Shown: positions 41,032 to 56,500 of the stretch, piece after piece
How positions within the stretch are numbered: the first letter of the stretch is position 1
Layout: every line of letters begins with the position of its first letter
From: Ornithinimicrobium sp. CNJ-824
GTDB taxonomy: Bacteria; Actinomycetota; Actinomycetes; Actinomycetales; Dermatophilaceae
NCBI RefSeq assembly: GCF_001942405.1
Contig: NZ_MKKA01000062.1
Span: forward strand, 58,343 to 122,342
Direction: 5' to 3'
Length of the DNA: 64,000 nucleotides
Position numbers and translations under genes: made by a program
Notes under the pieces: generated by a model
What the model was told of the DNA's origin: nothing
Database searches by the model: none
The model's input: the letters and a program-made list of their open reading frames with translations, nothing else

Positions 41032-42123
41032 ATGAAGATCGGCATGATCGGCCTGGGCAAGATGGGCGGCAACATGCGGGAACGGCTGCGCCGCGCCGGT
41101 CTGGAGGTCGTCGGCTACGACCTGGACGAGGACGTCCGCGACGTCGACAGCGTCGAGGCCCTCGTGGAGGCCCTGGAGGCCCCCCGGGTCGTGTGGGTGA
41201 TGGTGCCGCACGGCGACCCCACCCGGTCGACGGTCGAGACGCTGGGCGAGCTGCTCTCCGAGGGCGACATGGTCATCGAGGGCGGCAACAGCCACTTCAG
41301 CGAGGACCGTGAGCTGGACGCCATCCTCGAGCCCAAGGGCATCGGCTACGTCGACTGCGGCGTCTCCGGCGGCATCTGGGGCCTGGACAACGGCTACGGC
41401 CTCATGTGCGGCGGGCGCACGGAGCACGTCGAGCTGGCGATGCCGGTCTTCGACGCGCTGCGTCCCGAGGGTCCTCGCGAGGAGGGCTTCGTCCACGCCG
41501 GCGACGTGGGCGCCGGCCACTACGCCAAGATGGTCCACAACGGCATCGAGTACGGCCTCATGCACGCCTACGCCGAGGGCTTCGAGCTGCTCACCGCCAA
41601 GGACATCGTCAAGGACGTCAAGGGCTGCTTCCAGGCGTGGACCCGCGGCACGGTGGTGCGCTCCTGGCTGCTGGACCTGCTCGTCAAGGCCCTGGACGAG
41701 ACCCCCGGCCTGGAGGGCATCAGCGAGTACACCACCGACTCCGGCGAGGGCCGCTGGACGGTCGAGGAGGCCATCGAGATGGCCGTGCCGATGCCGGTCA
41801 TCAGCGCCGCCCTGTTCTCCCGGTTCGCCTCACGCCAGGAGAACTCCCCGGCCATGCAGGCCGTCGCGGCGCTGCGCGGCCAGTTCGGCGGGCACGCGGT
41901 CGAGATGCTCGACGACCCGGACACCCGCACCGAGGGCGAGGTCGAGGTGCACGGCGGCGCGGAGCCCAAGCAGGACGACGCGGGCGAGCGCCGGGTCGGC
42001 GCCGACGACGGGTCCGGGTCCTCGGACGAGGCGGCCACCGAGGCCGGTCCCTCCTCGGGCACCGGTTCGACCGAGGACGGCCAGGGGCCCACCTCGGGCA
42101 GCGGCGACACCGACCCCGCCTGA
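41032..42123 (+). CDS. gnd: 6-phosphogluconate dehydrogenase (decarboxylating, GndA type)
   Basis: 363 aa. Oxidatively decarboxylates 6-phosphogluconate to ribulose 5-phosphate. [15 protein letters not shown] is the dinucleotide loop; [31 protein letters not shown] and [14 protein letters not shown] (catalytic Lys, substrate Asn) are family motifs. It is the shorter form found beside dnaN in actinobacteria. The last 60 residues are an acidic Gly/Ser/Glu tail outside the fold. GAGGAG precedes ATG 41032. Confidence 0.95.
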   Translation: MKIGMIGLGKMGGNMRERLRRAGLEVVGYDLDEDVRDVDSVEALVEALEAPRVVWVMVPHGDPTRSTVETLGELLSEGDMVIEGGNSHFSEDRELDAILEPKGIGYVDCGVSGGIWGLDNGYGLMCGGRTEHVELAMPVFDALRPEGPREEGFVHAGDVGAGHYAKMVHNGIEYGLMHAYAEGFELLTAKDIVKDVKGCFQAWTRGTVVRSWLLDLLVKALDETPGLEGISEYTTDSGEGRWTVEEAIEMAVPMPVISAALFSRFASRQENSPAMQAVAALRGQFGGHAVEMLDDPDTRTEGEVEVHGGAEPKQDDAGERRVGADDGSGSSDEAATEAGPSSGTGSTEDGQGPTSGSGDTDPA

Positions 42124-42145
42124 GCGGGCCAGGGTCCTCCCACCG

Positions 42146-43372
42146 GTGCACCTGCGCGAGCTCTCGGTCACCGACTTCCGCAGCTATCCCTCGGCCACCG
42201 TCGAGCTCGGGCCCGGGGTGACGGTGCTGCTCGGCCGCAACGGGCAGGGCAAGACCAACCTCGTCGAGGCCGCCGGCTACGTGGCGACCCTCGGCTCGCA
42301 CCGGGTCGCCCAGGACGCCCCGCTCGTGCGCGCCGGGGCGGACAGCGCCGTCGTGCGGGCCACGGTCGTCCAGGACGGGCACGAGACCCTCCTCGAGCTG
42401 CAGATCGTGCCGGGACGCGCCAACCGGGCACGGGTCAACCGGTCCCCCGTCGGCCGGCAGCGCGAGGTCCTCGGCCACCTGCGCACGGTGCTCTTCGCCC
42501 CCGAGGACCTGGCCCTGGTCAAGGGCGACCCGTCAGAACGACGGCGGCTGCTCGACGACCTGCTCGTGGCCCGGCAGCCCCGCTGGGCCGGCGTCCGCGC
42601 CGACTACGAGAAGGCGCTCAAGCAGCGCAACACCCTGCTGCGTCAGGCCTCGGGACTGTGGCGCGCGCCCCGGCGGGGACAGGGGCCACGGCTGGCCCCC
42701 GGGGAGAGCGTGGAGGAGGCCCGCGCCTCGGCGTCGGCCACGCTGGCGGTCTTCGACGACCAGCTGGCCCGCATCGGCGGGGCCCTCGTCTACGCCCGGC
42801 TGCGGCTGCTGCGCGACCTGCGGCCCTACCTGGCCGACGCCTACCGCACCATCGCCGACGCCGACACCCTGGCCGACGCGACCTACCGCTCGTCCCTGCG
42901 GGCCGAGGTGGCCGAGGCGGTCGCGGGCGGGGAGGTGCCCGACCAGGAGGAGCTCGTCGCCGCCCTCCTCGCCACCCTCGAGGAGGCGCGCGAGCAGGAG
43001 CAGCAGCGCGGGGTCAGCCTCGTGGGCCCGCACCGGGACGAGCTGGTGCTGACCCTCGGCGACCTGCCTGCCAAGGGCTACGCCAGCCACGGGGAGTCGT
43101 GGAGCCTCGCCCTGGCGCTGCGGCTGGCCGGGTTCCACCTGCTGCGGCACGACCTGGGGACCGACCCGGTGCTCGTCCTCGACGACGTCTTCGCCGAGCT
43201 GGACACCGGGCGGCGCCGACGGCTCGCCGACCTGGTCGCCGACTGCGAGCAGGTCCTCGTCACCGCGGCCGTCCCCGACGACGTGCCCGCCGGCCTGGTC
43301 GCCGACGGACGGGTCCTCGACGTCACCCTGGGCTCGGTGGTCCCCCGGGCCACGACGGAGGATCGCGGGTAG
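42146..43372 (+). CDS. recF: DNA replication and repair protein RecF
   Basis: GTG 42146 starts 408 aa. SMC-like ATPase that loads RecA at gaps. [19 protein letters not shown] opens the fold, [18 protein letters not shown] is Walker [21 protein letters not shown] and [16 protein letters not shown] (signature motif) precede Walker [20 protein letters not shown]. No frame problems. Confidence 0.95.
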   Translation: MHLRELSVTDFRSYPSATVELGPGVTVLLGRNGQGKTNLVEAAGYVATLGSHRVAQDAPLVRAGADSAVVRATVVQDGHETLLELQIVPGRANRARVNRSPVGRQREVLGHLRTVLFAPEDLALVKGDPSERRRLLDDLLVARQPRWAGVRADYEKALKQRNTLLRQASGLWRAPRRGQGPRLAPGESVEEARASASATLAVFDDQLARIGGALVYARLRLLRDLRPYLADAYRTIADADTLADATYRSSLRAEVAEAVAGGEVPDQEELVAALLATLEEAREQEQQRGVSLVGPHRDELVLTLGDLPAKGYASHGESWSLALALRLAGFHLLRHDLGTDPVLVLDDVFAELDTGRRRRLADLVADCEQVLVTAAVPDDVPAGLVADGRVLDVTLGSVVPRATTEDRG

Positions 43373-43426
43373 CCTGGGAGGTGCGGACGCCGCCGTCGGC
43401 GGTCCGCCGTCAGGGAGTGGTGGAGC

Positions 43427-43717
43427 ATGGCTGGTCCTCGGGTGACGCCTGCGCAGGCGGGCATGATGTACGGCATCGTCGCCGGGGCGGGGATCGGGGC
43501 GGTGATGTTCGCCATCTCCGGGGACGTCCTCTGGCTGGTCCTCGCCGGCGTCGGCGTGGCGCTCGGGCTGGGGATCGGGGCCGCGGTCGAGCAGGGCCAG
43601 GCGCGGGGCCGGCGGCAGACCGGTGGGATGATCGAGGACGACGGGCACCGGAACGACGCAGGAGCAGGCGATGGACAGCGGAACGACCCCCCCGGGGGAA
43701 CCGGCGTTGCCCGGTGA
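43427..43717 (+). CDS. Small membrane protein between recF and dciA
   Basis: 96 aa from ATG 43427, preceded by GTGGTGGAGC. Two hydrophobic segments, GMMYGIVAGAGIGAVMFAIS and WLVLAGVGVALGLGIGAAV, are followed by a polar Gly/Asp/Asn tail. The tail overlaps the start of dciA by 47 bases in another frame, so the C-terminus is weaker than the membrane part. No known domain. Confidence 0.6.
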   Translation: MAGPRVTPAQAGMMYGIVAGAGIGAVMFAISGDVLWLVLAGVGVALGLGIGAAVEQGQARGRRQTGGMIEDDGHRNDAGAGDGQRNDPPGGTGVAR

Positions 43718-44219
43718 CGACGAGCCGGGACCGCTCGACGCCGCCCACGAGGCGCTGGCCCGCGCCCGGAGGGCGGCCAGGGCCAGGGGGCTGCGACCCG
43801 GCTCCCCGGCGGGCAGCCGCCGGCAACGGCGCTCCCCGACGACCACCACGACCTCGCGCGACGACCGCGACCCCCACCCCGTGGGGGCCGAGATCGACCG
43901 TCTCGTCGCCGCCCGCGGCTGGGACACGGACGTGCAGGTCGGCTCGGTCGTGGGCCGGTGGCGCACGATCGTCGGCGACCGTGTGGCCGACAACGTCGAG
44001 GTGGTCGCCTTCGAGGGGACCACGCTGACGGTCCGGGCCGCCTCCACGGCCTGGGCCACCCAGATGCGGCTGCTGGTCTCCACGGTCCTCGGCCGGATCG
44101 AGCAGGAGGTCGGCGGCGGCATCGTCACCGAGATCGTGGTCCGCGGGCCGGGGGGCCCGTCCTGGCGCAAGGGGCCGCTGTCGGCCGGTGGGCGGGGACC
44201 GCGGGACACCTACGGTTGA
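43671..44219 (+). CDS. dciA: DciA-family helicase loader (DUF721)
   Basis: 182 aa; ATG 43671 has GGAG upstream. After a basic, unstructured N-terminus, the DUF721 core runs from about residue 75: VGRWRTIVGDRVADNVEVVA, LTVRAASTAWATQMRLL and VLGRIEQEVGGGIVTEIVVR. DciA loads the replicative helicase in bacteria lacking DnaC, and its place between recF and gyrB is conserved in actinobacteria. Confidence 0.9.
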   Translation: MDSGTTPPGEPALPGDDEPGPLDAAHEALARARRAARARGLRPGSPAGSRRQRRSPTTTTTSRDDRDPHPVGAEIDRLVAARGWDTDVQVGSVVGRWRTIVGDRVADNVEVVAFEGTTLTVRAASTAWATQMRLLVSTVLGRIEQEVGGGIVTEIVVRGPGGPSWRKGPLSAGGRGPRDTYG

Positions 44220-44352
44220 CGGCCTCGCAGAGGCCCGGACACCCCCGGTGACGTGGAGGGGGTGGTCCGGCCGTCCGTTCCGTCGCCAGACGGGCGGGGA
44301 AAGGCCGCGAAAGAGGCTGTGGAATGCGGTCTTCGCACCACCCAACGGGTAA

Positions 44353-46503
<2,151 letters not shown>

Positions 46504-46545
46504 GCCCCCGGCGCCCCCGCCGCAGGCATACCGGGGGGTGGTCGG

Positions 46546-46562
46546 GGGGGGCGAAGCCCCCC
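46546..46562 (+). terminator. GC-rich hairpin after gyrB
   Basis: GGGGGGC, a GAA loop, then GCCCCCC: a perfect 7-bp stem 43 bases after the gyrB stop. There is no T-run, so it may attenuate rather than terminate transcription into gyrA. Confidence 0.4.
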
Positions 46563-46613
46563 TGACTGACGGCATACCCGACCTGATCCGACCGACAGGA
46601 CCGAAGAGAGACG

Positions 46614-49371
<2,758 letters not shown>

Positions 49372-49375
<4 letters not shown>

Positions 49376-50189
49376 GCACGACCCACGGCGCCCAGCCGGG
49401 ATCGACCACGTCCGGCGACGAGACCCAGGTGCACCCCCGGGTCCGGCCCGACGAGACCGGCGACCGTGGGTCGGGACGGCCCGCCGAGGCGGGACCGGCG
49501 CAGGACGCCCCCGCCAAGGACGCCGAGGGCTCCGGGGCGAAGGCGCCGGCGACGGCTCCGACCAGCGCTCGACGGCCGAGAAGATGCGCGACGGCGCCCT
49601 GGCCCGCACGGCCCAGGGCCGGGACCTGGCCGCCCGCAAGGCGCGAGCGCTGCGCGGGGCCACCGCCGGCCTGGCCTCCGGGTCGGCCGCCGGCGCTACG
49701 GCAGGCCGGTCCTCGGCCTCGCGTCAGCCCGGCGGCCCCGGCACCGGGACCGCCCGCACGACGGGCAACGCCCGCCCCGGCGCTGCCCGGGGCGGTCGAC
49801 CGGCCCCCCGGCGCACCGGGCCCCGCCGGGTCCGGCTCACCGCCCAGCGGATCGACCCGTGGTCGGTGCTGAAGATCAGCTTCCTCGTCTCGGTGGCGCT
49901 CGGCATCGCCGGCGTCGTCATGGTGGCGGTGCTGTGGACGGTGCTGTCGGGGATGAACGTCTTCTCCACGATCAGCGACTTCTTCGTCCAGGTGACCAGC
50001 GGCGAGGCCGGCGGCCCCTCGTTCGACCTCATGGACTACTTCGGCTTCGGGCGGGTGGTCTCCCTGGCGGCGGTGCTGGGCGTGCTCAACGTCTTCCTGC
50101 TGACCGCCCTGGCGACGCTGACGGCCTTCCTCTACAACATCTGCGCCGCCCTCGTCGGCGGTGCCCAGGTGACGCTCTCCGACGAGTGA
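49372..50189 (+). CDS. DUF3566 membrane protein, frameshifted
   Basis: ATG 49372 overlaps the gyrA stop. About 160 residues of polar, Ala/Gly/Arg-rich N-terminus precede the DUF3566 core: [20 protein letters not shown], two membrane helices ([19 protein letters not shown] and [19 protein letters not shown]) and [20 protein letters not shown] at the end. One base is missing near 49560; mended length about 272 aa. This gene follows gyrA across actinobacteria. Function is not established. Confidence 0.85.
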
Positions 50190-50253
50190 GCTGACGGCAT
50201 ACCCCGGAGGAGGCCCTGGTCCCGTCACCACGGTGACGAGGAAGGATGAGCCC

Positions 50254-50916
50254 ATGGAGTCCACCCTGCCGGCCTGGCGGTCCGTGCTGGCCGTCGTCGC
50301 CCACCCCGACGACGAGTCGTTCGGCCTGGGCGCCGTGCTCACCGCGCTGCGGGACGCGGGCGCTGGCGTCTCGGTGCTCTGCCTGACGCGCGGGGAGGCC
50401 TCGACGCTGCACGGGGTGCCGGGCGACCTGACGGCGCTGCGGGCCGGGGAGTTGGCGGCCGCGGCGGAGGAGCTGGGCGTCGACGACGTGGCGCTGCTGA
50501 CCTACCCCGACGGTGCCCTGGGCGAGGTGGACCCCGAGGAGCTCACGCAGCAGGTGGTCACCGCCGCCCGGCGCACCGGGGCCGACGCGCTGGTCGGCTT
50601 CGACCTCACCGGGGTCACCGGCCACCGGGACCACGCCGCCGCGACGGAGGCGGCCGTGCGCGCGGGCGACGTGCTCGGCATACCCGTCCTGGGATGGACC
50701 CTGCCGCTCGCGGTGGCGACCGGCCTGCGCGAGGAGTATGGCGCACCCTTCGACGGGCACGAGGAGGCCGACGTCGACCTGGTGCTGACGGTCGACCGGG
50801 TGCGCCAGCTGCGGGCGGTGCGCTGCCACGCCAGCCAGGCCGTGCCCGGGTCGGTGCTGTGGCGCCGGCTGGAGTTGCTGGGGGACAACGAGCACCTGCG
50901 GTGGCTGCGGCGGTAG
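50254..50916 (+). CDS. PIG-L/LmbE-family deacetylase
   Basis: 220 aa from ATG 50254, with GAGGAAGG eight bases upstream. AVVAHPDDESFGLGAVL carries the zinc-binding AHPDDE motif, and GVTGHRDHAAATEA carries the HxxH-type metal and catalytic residues. The family removes acetyl groups from GlcNAc-linked compounds (MshB in mycothiol synthesis, bacillithiol enzymes, antibiotic precursors). An inositol/mycothiol role would fit ino1 elsewhere in the window, but nothing here proves the substrate. Confidence 0.85.
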   Translation: MESTLPAWRSVLAVVAHPDDESFGLGAVLTALRDAGAGVSVLCLTRGEASTLHGVPGDLTALRAGELAAAAEELGVDDVALLTYPDGALGEVDPEELTQQVVTAARRTGADALVGFDLTGVTGHRDHAAATEAAVRAGDVLGIPVLGWTLPLAVATGLREEYGAPFDGHEEADVDLVLTVDRVRQLRAVRCHASQAVPGSVLWRRLELLGDNEHLRWLRR

Positions 50917-50946
50917 GGGCGACGGCCGTGCCCGGTTCCCCGCGTT

Positions 50947-50976
50947 TTGGAGCCGCGCGCGTTGGTACGGTAACCT
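50947..50976 (+). promoter_or_regulatory. Candidate promoter of the tRNA-Ile unit
   Basis: TTGGAG (50947-50952) and TAACCT (50971-50976) are 18 bases apart and end about 40 bases before tRNA-Ile. Fair match to sigma-70-type elements, but the only support is spacing and position. Confidence 0.4.
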
Positions 50977-51014
50977 CGTGCGTCGCGTGCTGCGCTCCTC
51001 GGACCTGCACGCAC

Positions 51015-51091
51015 GGGCCTATAGCTCAGACGGTTAGAGCGCTTCCCTGATAAGGAAGAGGTCACAGGTTCAAGTCCTGTTAGGCCCACCA
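51015..51091 (+). tRNA. tRNA-Ile (GAT anticodon)
   Basis: Acceptor stem GGGCCTA pairs with TAGGCCC. D-arm AGCTCAGACGGTTAGAGC, anticodon loop CTGATAA with GAT, and T-arm CAGGTTCAAGTCCTG are all present. CCA is encoded (51089-51091). Confidence 0.98.
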
Positions 51092-51121
51092 GACCATCCT
51101 CGACATCCCGGGAGGGACGAG

Positions 51122-51253
51122 ATGAACCGCTTGCTCGTGCTGGCAGCTGCGGCCTTCGGGCTGGCGGCGCTGAAGAAGATGCAGGACACCCAGGCCGAGC
51201 GCGACCTGTGGGCCGAGGCCACCGACGAGGTGGACACCAACCCCGGTCAGTAG
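51122..51253 (+). CDS. DLW-39-family small protein
   Basis: A 43-aa frame from ATG 51122 with GGGACGAG just upstream. It begins MNRLLVLAAAAFGLAALKK (a short hydrophobic helix) and contains ERDLWAEATDEV, the Asp-Leu-Trp feature that names the actinobacterial DLW-39 family, usually found near the tRNA-Ile downstream of gyrA. Function unknown. Its place between two tRNAs is expected for the family. Confidence 0.8.
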   Translation: MNRLLVLAAAAFGLAALKKMQDTQAERDLWAEATDEVDTNPGQ

Positions 51254-51324
51254 GTCGCCGGACCTGCCCGGTCCGGGGCGGAGGACAACACAAGACGGTG
51301 GTCCCCGCGGCTGCGGCCGCGCAC

Positions 51325-51398
51325 GGGGGCGTGGCGCAATTGGTAGCGCACCTGCTTTGCAAGCAGGGGGGTTAGGGGTTCGAGTCCCCTCGCCTCCA
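51325..51398 (+). tRNA. tRNA-Ala (TGC anticodon)
   Basis: Acceptor GGGGGCG pairs with CGCCTCC (one G-T). D-arm GCGCAATTGGTAGCGC, anticodon stem CCTGC/GCAGG around TTTGCAA (TGC) and T-arm AGGGGTTCGAGTCCCCT are intact. CCA is not encoded (ACCC follows). It is the last host gene before the mobile region and a likely integration target. Confidence 0.97.
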
Positions 51399-51406
51399 CC
51401 CAGGTC

Positions 51407-51439
51407 AGAGGCCCTTCCCGCTCGTCGGGGAGGGCCTCT
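51407..51439 (+). terminator. Hairpin terminator after tRNA-Ala
   Basis: AGAGGCCCTTCCC (51407-51419) pairs with GGGGAGGGCCTCT (51427-51439) with one G-T pair and a 7-base loop. Confidence 0.75.
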
Positions 51440-51851
51440 GTCGTGCCCGTACCCCAGCAAAGTACGGCTGCAAACGTGTCGATCATGGGCCTGACCTGCA
51501 CGTATTTGGTCAGCAGGGCATCGGGCAGAGCGACACGGGTCCTGTCCCTGGACATCAATCTGCAGCAGGGGGTCAGGTCGACGGCCAGACGGAGCAGGGC
51601 GGTGAGGTCGCTTGTCTTATGGCTCAGCCGACTCCTCAGGTGCCGAGATCGACGCGCTGGGACCGCCGCGGCCGGGCCTGGCGGCGGACCCACCATGGGG
51701 GCGCCGTTCCCGGACGCCCCGGCGTCCTCGATGTCCATGAAGACGCGGGTCATGGACCGTGTCGGCCCACGTTGTGCCATTTCTGAGCACTTCGGCGCCA
51801 CAATGTCTGCCATCGCCTACATCCCTGCAATTGTCCTGGTTAGAGGCACAC
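51440..51851. other. Non-coding junction between tRNA-Ala and integrase
   Basis: 412 bases with no gene I can support. It separates the tRNA terminator from the 3' end of the integrase, where the left attachment site (attL) would be expected. No repeat of the tRNA 3' end is seen here or elsewhere to 64,000. It is less G+C-rich than the core. A long minus frame crossing tRNA-Ala is an artefact. Confidence 0.5.
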
Positions 51852-53071
51852 TCACACAGCCGACTCGTCCCCCAACCGTCCGCCGAGCTGGCTCAAGGCC
51901 TCGCGCGTCGCCCGGGACGAGACCTGGGAGTAGACCTCCATGGTCATCGAGATCCGGCTGTGCCGGAGCACGGCCATCGCCACGCGCGGGTGCACGTCGA
52001 GCGCGACGAGCAGGCTCGCGCAGGTCCGCCGCGTGGCATGGACCGGGACGATTGGGACGCCGGCCTTGCCCGCCCGGGTCTGAACGCCGTGTGGAAGTTG
52101 CGCGGGTCGAGCGGGTCGCCGAGACGGGTCGTGAAGAGGAGGCCGCAGTCGCCCCACATGTCGCCGGCGGCGAGCCGTCGCCGGTCCTCCTCGGCCCGGT
52201 GCCGCTCGAGGGCCCGCACGGCGATGTCCGGCAGGGGCAGCGGCGCGTCCGACGACGGTGTCTTGGTCCGCCGCCGCAGCAGCTGGCCGTCGACCCGCTG
52301 GACCTGCCAGGCGATGTAGGCCTCGCCCTGCTCCAGGTCGACGTCCTCCCACGCCAGGCCGAGCACCTCCCCGCGCCGCAGCCCGAGCACGAGGAGCAGC
52401 ACGTAGGCCGCATACATGGCGTCCCCGGCGTCACGTGCCGACTCGAGGAAGCGCCGGGCGTCCTCCACCGACCACACGGCCGACCGCTTCGCCCGGGGCA
52501 CGGGCACGCGCACGAGCGCGGCCACGTTCCGGAAGACCTGCTCCTCCCGCATCGCCTGGGTCAGTGCCCCGCGGAGCACCCGCCAGGCCTGGTGGACGGT
52601 CCACTCGGAGGCGACCTCGTGGCAGCACTGCCCACGTGCGCAGCACTGCGGCTCCGGCCGGGCGGCGTCCTTGCCCTGGAAGCAGCACTGGCACCGAACC
52701 CGCAGCTCGTTGACCCAGGTCTGGACGTCACGGACCGACAGCTTCTCGAGCTTGCGGTCCCCCAGGTCGGGCACGATGTAGAGCCGGGAGAACATCTCGT
52801 AGTTGCTCGCCGTGGCCGGCGAGAGCCCGGGGCGCACGGTCTCCGTCAGCCACTGCTCCAGGAAATCGCGCAGGCGGGGCGAGACCGGCACGACCGGTCC
52901 GCGCCGCGCCTGCTCGTGCAGCCGCAGCCACTTCTCGTGGACCTCCGCCCTGGTCTTGCCGTAGACGGACTTGCGCTGGCGCCTGCCTGCGGGGGTGGTG
53001 ATCCACACGTGCGCTGCGAAGCCGTTCCGGTAGGGGTAGATGGACCCCTCGCCGTTCGCCCGCCTGCTCAC
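51852..53071 (-). CDS. Tyrosine-family integrase, frameshifted, with Cys-rich insert
   Basis: GTG 53071 overlaps the excisionase stop (GTGA). An N-terminal AP2-like arm-binding segment (GEGSIYPYRNGFAAHVWI) leads to a core-binding domain carrying an unusual insert, CQCCFQGKDAARPEPQCC then ARGQCC (7 Cys). The catalytic domain has LGLRRGEVLGLAWEDV (Arg I). One base is missing near 52082; past it the other frame supplies HATRRT (HxxR), LRHSRISMTMEVYSQV (His and nucleophilic Tyr) and a stop at 51852. Mended length about 406 aa. As read, the protein would lack the HxxR, His and Tyr and be inactive. Confidence 0.88.
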
Positions 53072-53316
53072 GGCCAGTCCGCCTCCGCCTCGGCCGCCCG
53101 CTTGGCGACGTACTCGTCGACCCACGCCGGCAGGATGCGCCGGGACCCGCCGTCCTTGAGCGAGCGCAAGTCGCCGGAGATGCACATCATCCGCACCTTG
53201 GTCGGCCCGTAGCCGAGCATCTCCGCCACCTCGGGCACGCTGTACCACCGCCGCTGCAGCGGCCCGACCGGTGCCTTGCTCCGCTGCCCCGGACCTCCGC
53301 TGGCCATCGTCGACAT
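53068..53316 (-). CDS. Excisionase-like helix-turn-helix protein
   Basis: 82 aa. ATG 53316 was chosen over the longer 156-aa frame because AAGGGAG lies six bases upstream and homology-like sequence begins after it. RWYSVPEVAEMLGYGPTKVR is a MerR/HTH_17-type DNA-binding helix-turn-helix, followed by GDLRSLKDGGSRRILPAWVDEYV, the usual wing and C-terminal helix. Proteins of this type direct excision or regulate the integrase gene, which it overlaps by four bases. Confidence 0.8.
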   Translation of the reverse strand: MSTMASGGPGQRSKAPVGPLQRRWYSVPEVAEMLGYGPTKVRMMCISGDLRSLKDGGSRRILPAWVDEYVAKRAAEAEADWP

Positions 53317-53591
53317 GTCTACTCCCTTCGTCAGGGCTGACCTCCAGTAGGCCAGATCCCGTGCGGACCAGACAGGCACTCGACCGTCCCTGTGGATAAC
53401 CACCGGACGACGAACCCGTCTACCCCCTAAAGCGTCCGAGACCCCCCCTCCGGGACTCACTTTCTTGAACTTTTTTCTGAGCAGCTCCGAGACCGACCGA
53501 CACTGAGCAGCAGCAGATCGAGGACACACCTGGTGCACTCGGCGAAACTCGTGAACCCCTGAGGCTCGCTCGGCCGCCTTTGGTATACGTG
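53317..53591. promoter_or_regulatory. Divergent control region, excisionase versus relaxase
   Basis: 275 bases between divergent genes, with a T-rich stretch (TTTCTTGAACTTTTTTCT at 53461-53478) that stands out from the G+C-rich surroundings. The excisionase and relaxase promoters and possibly the transfer origin should be here, since MobF origins usually flank the relaxase gene. No clear nick-site hairpin was recognised. Confidence 0.4.
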
Positions 53592-56500
53592 ATGACGTTG
53601 CACAAGCTCGCCGCCGGTAGCGGGTACACGTACCTGACGCAGCAGGTCGCTGCCCACGACGCCACCGAGCAGCGGCAGGTCGGCCTCGCCGCCTACTACG
53701 AGGAGAAGGGCGAGGCGCCGGGTCGGTGGCTCGGCACCGGCCTGGCGGGGCTCGACCTGACCGAGGGTGACGTGGTGACCGAGGAGCAGATGAAGCTGCT
53801 GTTCGGGCAGGGTCGCCACCCCCGCTCCGGCGAGCCCGAGGCGGTCGCCCGGGGGTGGGGCGGGCTGGGGCGGGCGTTCCCGACGTTCGACGCGACGACC
53901 CTGCGGCAGGTGACGGCCCGGGCGTTCAGCGAGCACAACACCAGTCAGGGATTGGCGTGGAACGCACCCATCCCGGTAGAGGAGCGGTCCCGGATCCGCA
54001 CCGAGGTCGCCCGGGAGGTGTTCGAGCAGCGCCACGGCCGCGCACCGGTGGACGAGGGCGAGCTGACGACATTCGTGGCCAAGGCGTCACGGCCGGCACA
54101 GGTGCCGGTGGCGGGGTTCGACCTGACGTTCTCGCCGGTGAAGTCGGTCTCGACCCTGTGGGCCCTCGCACCGGCCGAGGTCGCCACGCAACTGGAGGCC
54201 GCGCACCAGGACGCGGTCCGCGCGACGCTGGCGATGCTGGAGAGGGAGGTCGCATTCACCCGCGTCGGGAAAGGCGGTATGCGCCAGGTCCCCGTGGTCG
54301 GGTTGGTCGCGGCGGCGTTCGACCACCGCGACTCGCGCACCGGGGACCCGGACCTGCACACCCACGTCGTCGTCTCGAACAAGGTGCAGGCGCTGCCGGA
54401 CGAGGGAGGACGGTGGTTGACGCTGGACGGGCGGATGCTGTTCAAGGCCAAGGTGATGGCCTCCGAGCACTACAACACCCACCTGGAGGCCGGGCTCGTC
54501 GAGCGGCTCGGCGTCCGGTTCGTAGACCGCCCGGGGCAGGAGGGCAAGCGGGCGGTACGGGAGATCACCGGCATCGACCCCGCACTGCTGGCCACATGGT
54601 CGTCTCGGCGGCAGGCGATCGAGGCGCGGCAGCGCGAGCTCGCCACGGTCTTCCGGGCCGACCACGGCCGGACCCCCACGACCATCGAGTCGCTGGCCCT
54701 GGCGCAGCAGGCAAACCTGGAGACCCGCCCGGGCAAGCACGAACCCCGCTCCGAGGCCGAGCAGCGCCAGGCGTGGCGGGAGCAGGCCACGGCCGTGCTC
54801 GCCCGAGACGGACACCGCCCGGAGGAGATGGTCGCCTCGGCTGTCGGGGAGGGGTGGGGACGCAACCGGGGACGTGCCAGAGACGCGGGCAACGCCGCAG
54901 GTCACGGGGTGGGGACGCTCCAGGGACGCCTCCGCGCGGTGCGGAGTGGGGGCGTGCGTCCCCAGGTCGTCGCCGCGCGGGTACTGTCGGTGCTGGAGGG
55001 GTCGCGGGCGACGTGGCAGGTGTGGCATGTGCGGGCTGAGACGCTGCGTCAGCTCCGCACCGCCCAGGTCCCCCTGGACAAACTCGAGGCGTACCAACGT
55101 GACGTCGAGCGTTGGGTCCTACAGGGCTTCTCGGTTCCCGTCGGGGTACCGCCGCAGCTGGGCGAACCGGAGGTGCTGCGCCGCCCGGACGGGCAGTCCG
55201 CCCACACGGTGCACGGCAGCCAGGCCTACACCTCCAGGGCGATCCTGGCCGCCGAGGACGAGCTGCTCGCGCTGGGGCTGCGCCGCGACGGCCGCCCTGC
55301 CGCCCCCGCCGTGGTCGAGACCGTCCTGGCCGCCCAGAGTGGAGACGGTCCGAGTTTGGACCGGTCGCAGGCGGCGATGGTCCGCACCCTGGCAACGAGC
55401 GGATGCCGCCTGCAGGTCGCCCTCGCCCCGGCCGGCGCGGGCAAGACCGCCGCGCTGCGCGTGCTGGCCCGGGCGTGGGAAGCATCCGGCGGCACCGTCC
55501 TCGGCCTGGCACCCACCGCCGTCGCGGCCGAGGAACTGGGCCGCGCCACCGGCGTCCGCGCGGACACCCTCGCCAAGTACCTCCACCAGGCCACCGCGGC
55601 AGGTGCTTCACCGGAGACTGGGACGACCACTGCCGTGGGCGGAGCGGTCGGCTCGGGCACGCTGGTGGTGATCGACGAGGCCGGGATGGCGGGCACCCGT
55701 GACCTTGCAGCGGTGGTCCGACAGGTCGTGGACGTCGGAGGCAGTGTCCGGTTGGTCGGGGACGACCAGCAGCTGGCCGCGGTGGCCGCTGGCGGGCTCT
55801 TCCGTGACCTGGCCGAGCAGGGCCACGCGCACGGCACCACCGCCACGCTGACCGAGCTGCACCGGTTCACCGACTCCGCCGAAGGCGCCGCCACCCTCGC
55901 GATCCGCGACGGCGACCCCGCCGCCCTGGACCACTACCTCGACCACGGCCGCGTCCGCACCGGCGATACAGGGGACGTGGTCGATGCGGCGTACGCCGCC
56001 TGGGCAGCCGACCAGCAGGCCGGGCTGTCCAGCCTGCTGCTGGCCGCGACCCGAGACACCGTCCGCGAGCTCAACCAGCGCGCCCGGACCGACCGCCTCG
56101 ACGACACCGGTCGACCGCCCGGACGCGAGGTGACCCTGGGCGACGGCACCCATGCCAGCGCAGGTGACACGATCATCACCCGCCGCAACGACCGCCGTCT
56201 GCGCGGCGCGGACGGGTCCTGGGTCAAGAACGGCGACCGGTGGCACGTCCTCGCCGTCCACCCCGACGGCGCTGTCTCCGTCAAGTGCCACCGCGACTCG
56301 CGCGGGAGCAGGCCGGGTCAGGTCACCCTGCCGGCCGAGTACGTGGCCGAGCACGTGCAGCTGGGGTACGCCAGCACGATCCACGGCGCCCAGGGCGCCA
56401 CCGTCGACACGACCCACACCGTCCTGAACGGCACCGAGACCCGCCAGGGCCTGTACGTCGCCCTCTCGCGCGGCCGGGAGACCAACCACCTCTACCTCGG

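Noticed and set aside
51247..51813. 188-residue minus-strand frame across tRNA-Ala (contains GLEPLTPLLAKQVRY)
   Set aside because: That peptide is the well-known translation artefact of a tRNA gene; no ribosome-binding site or conserved protein signal.
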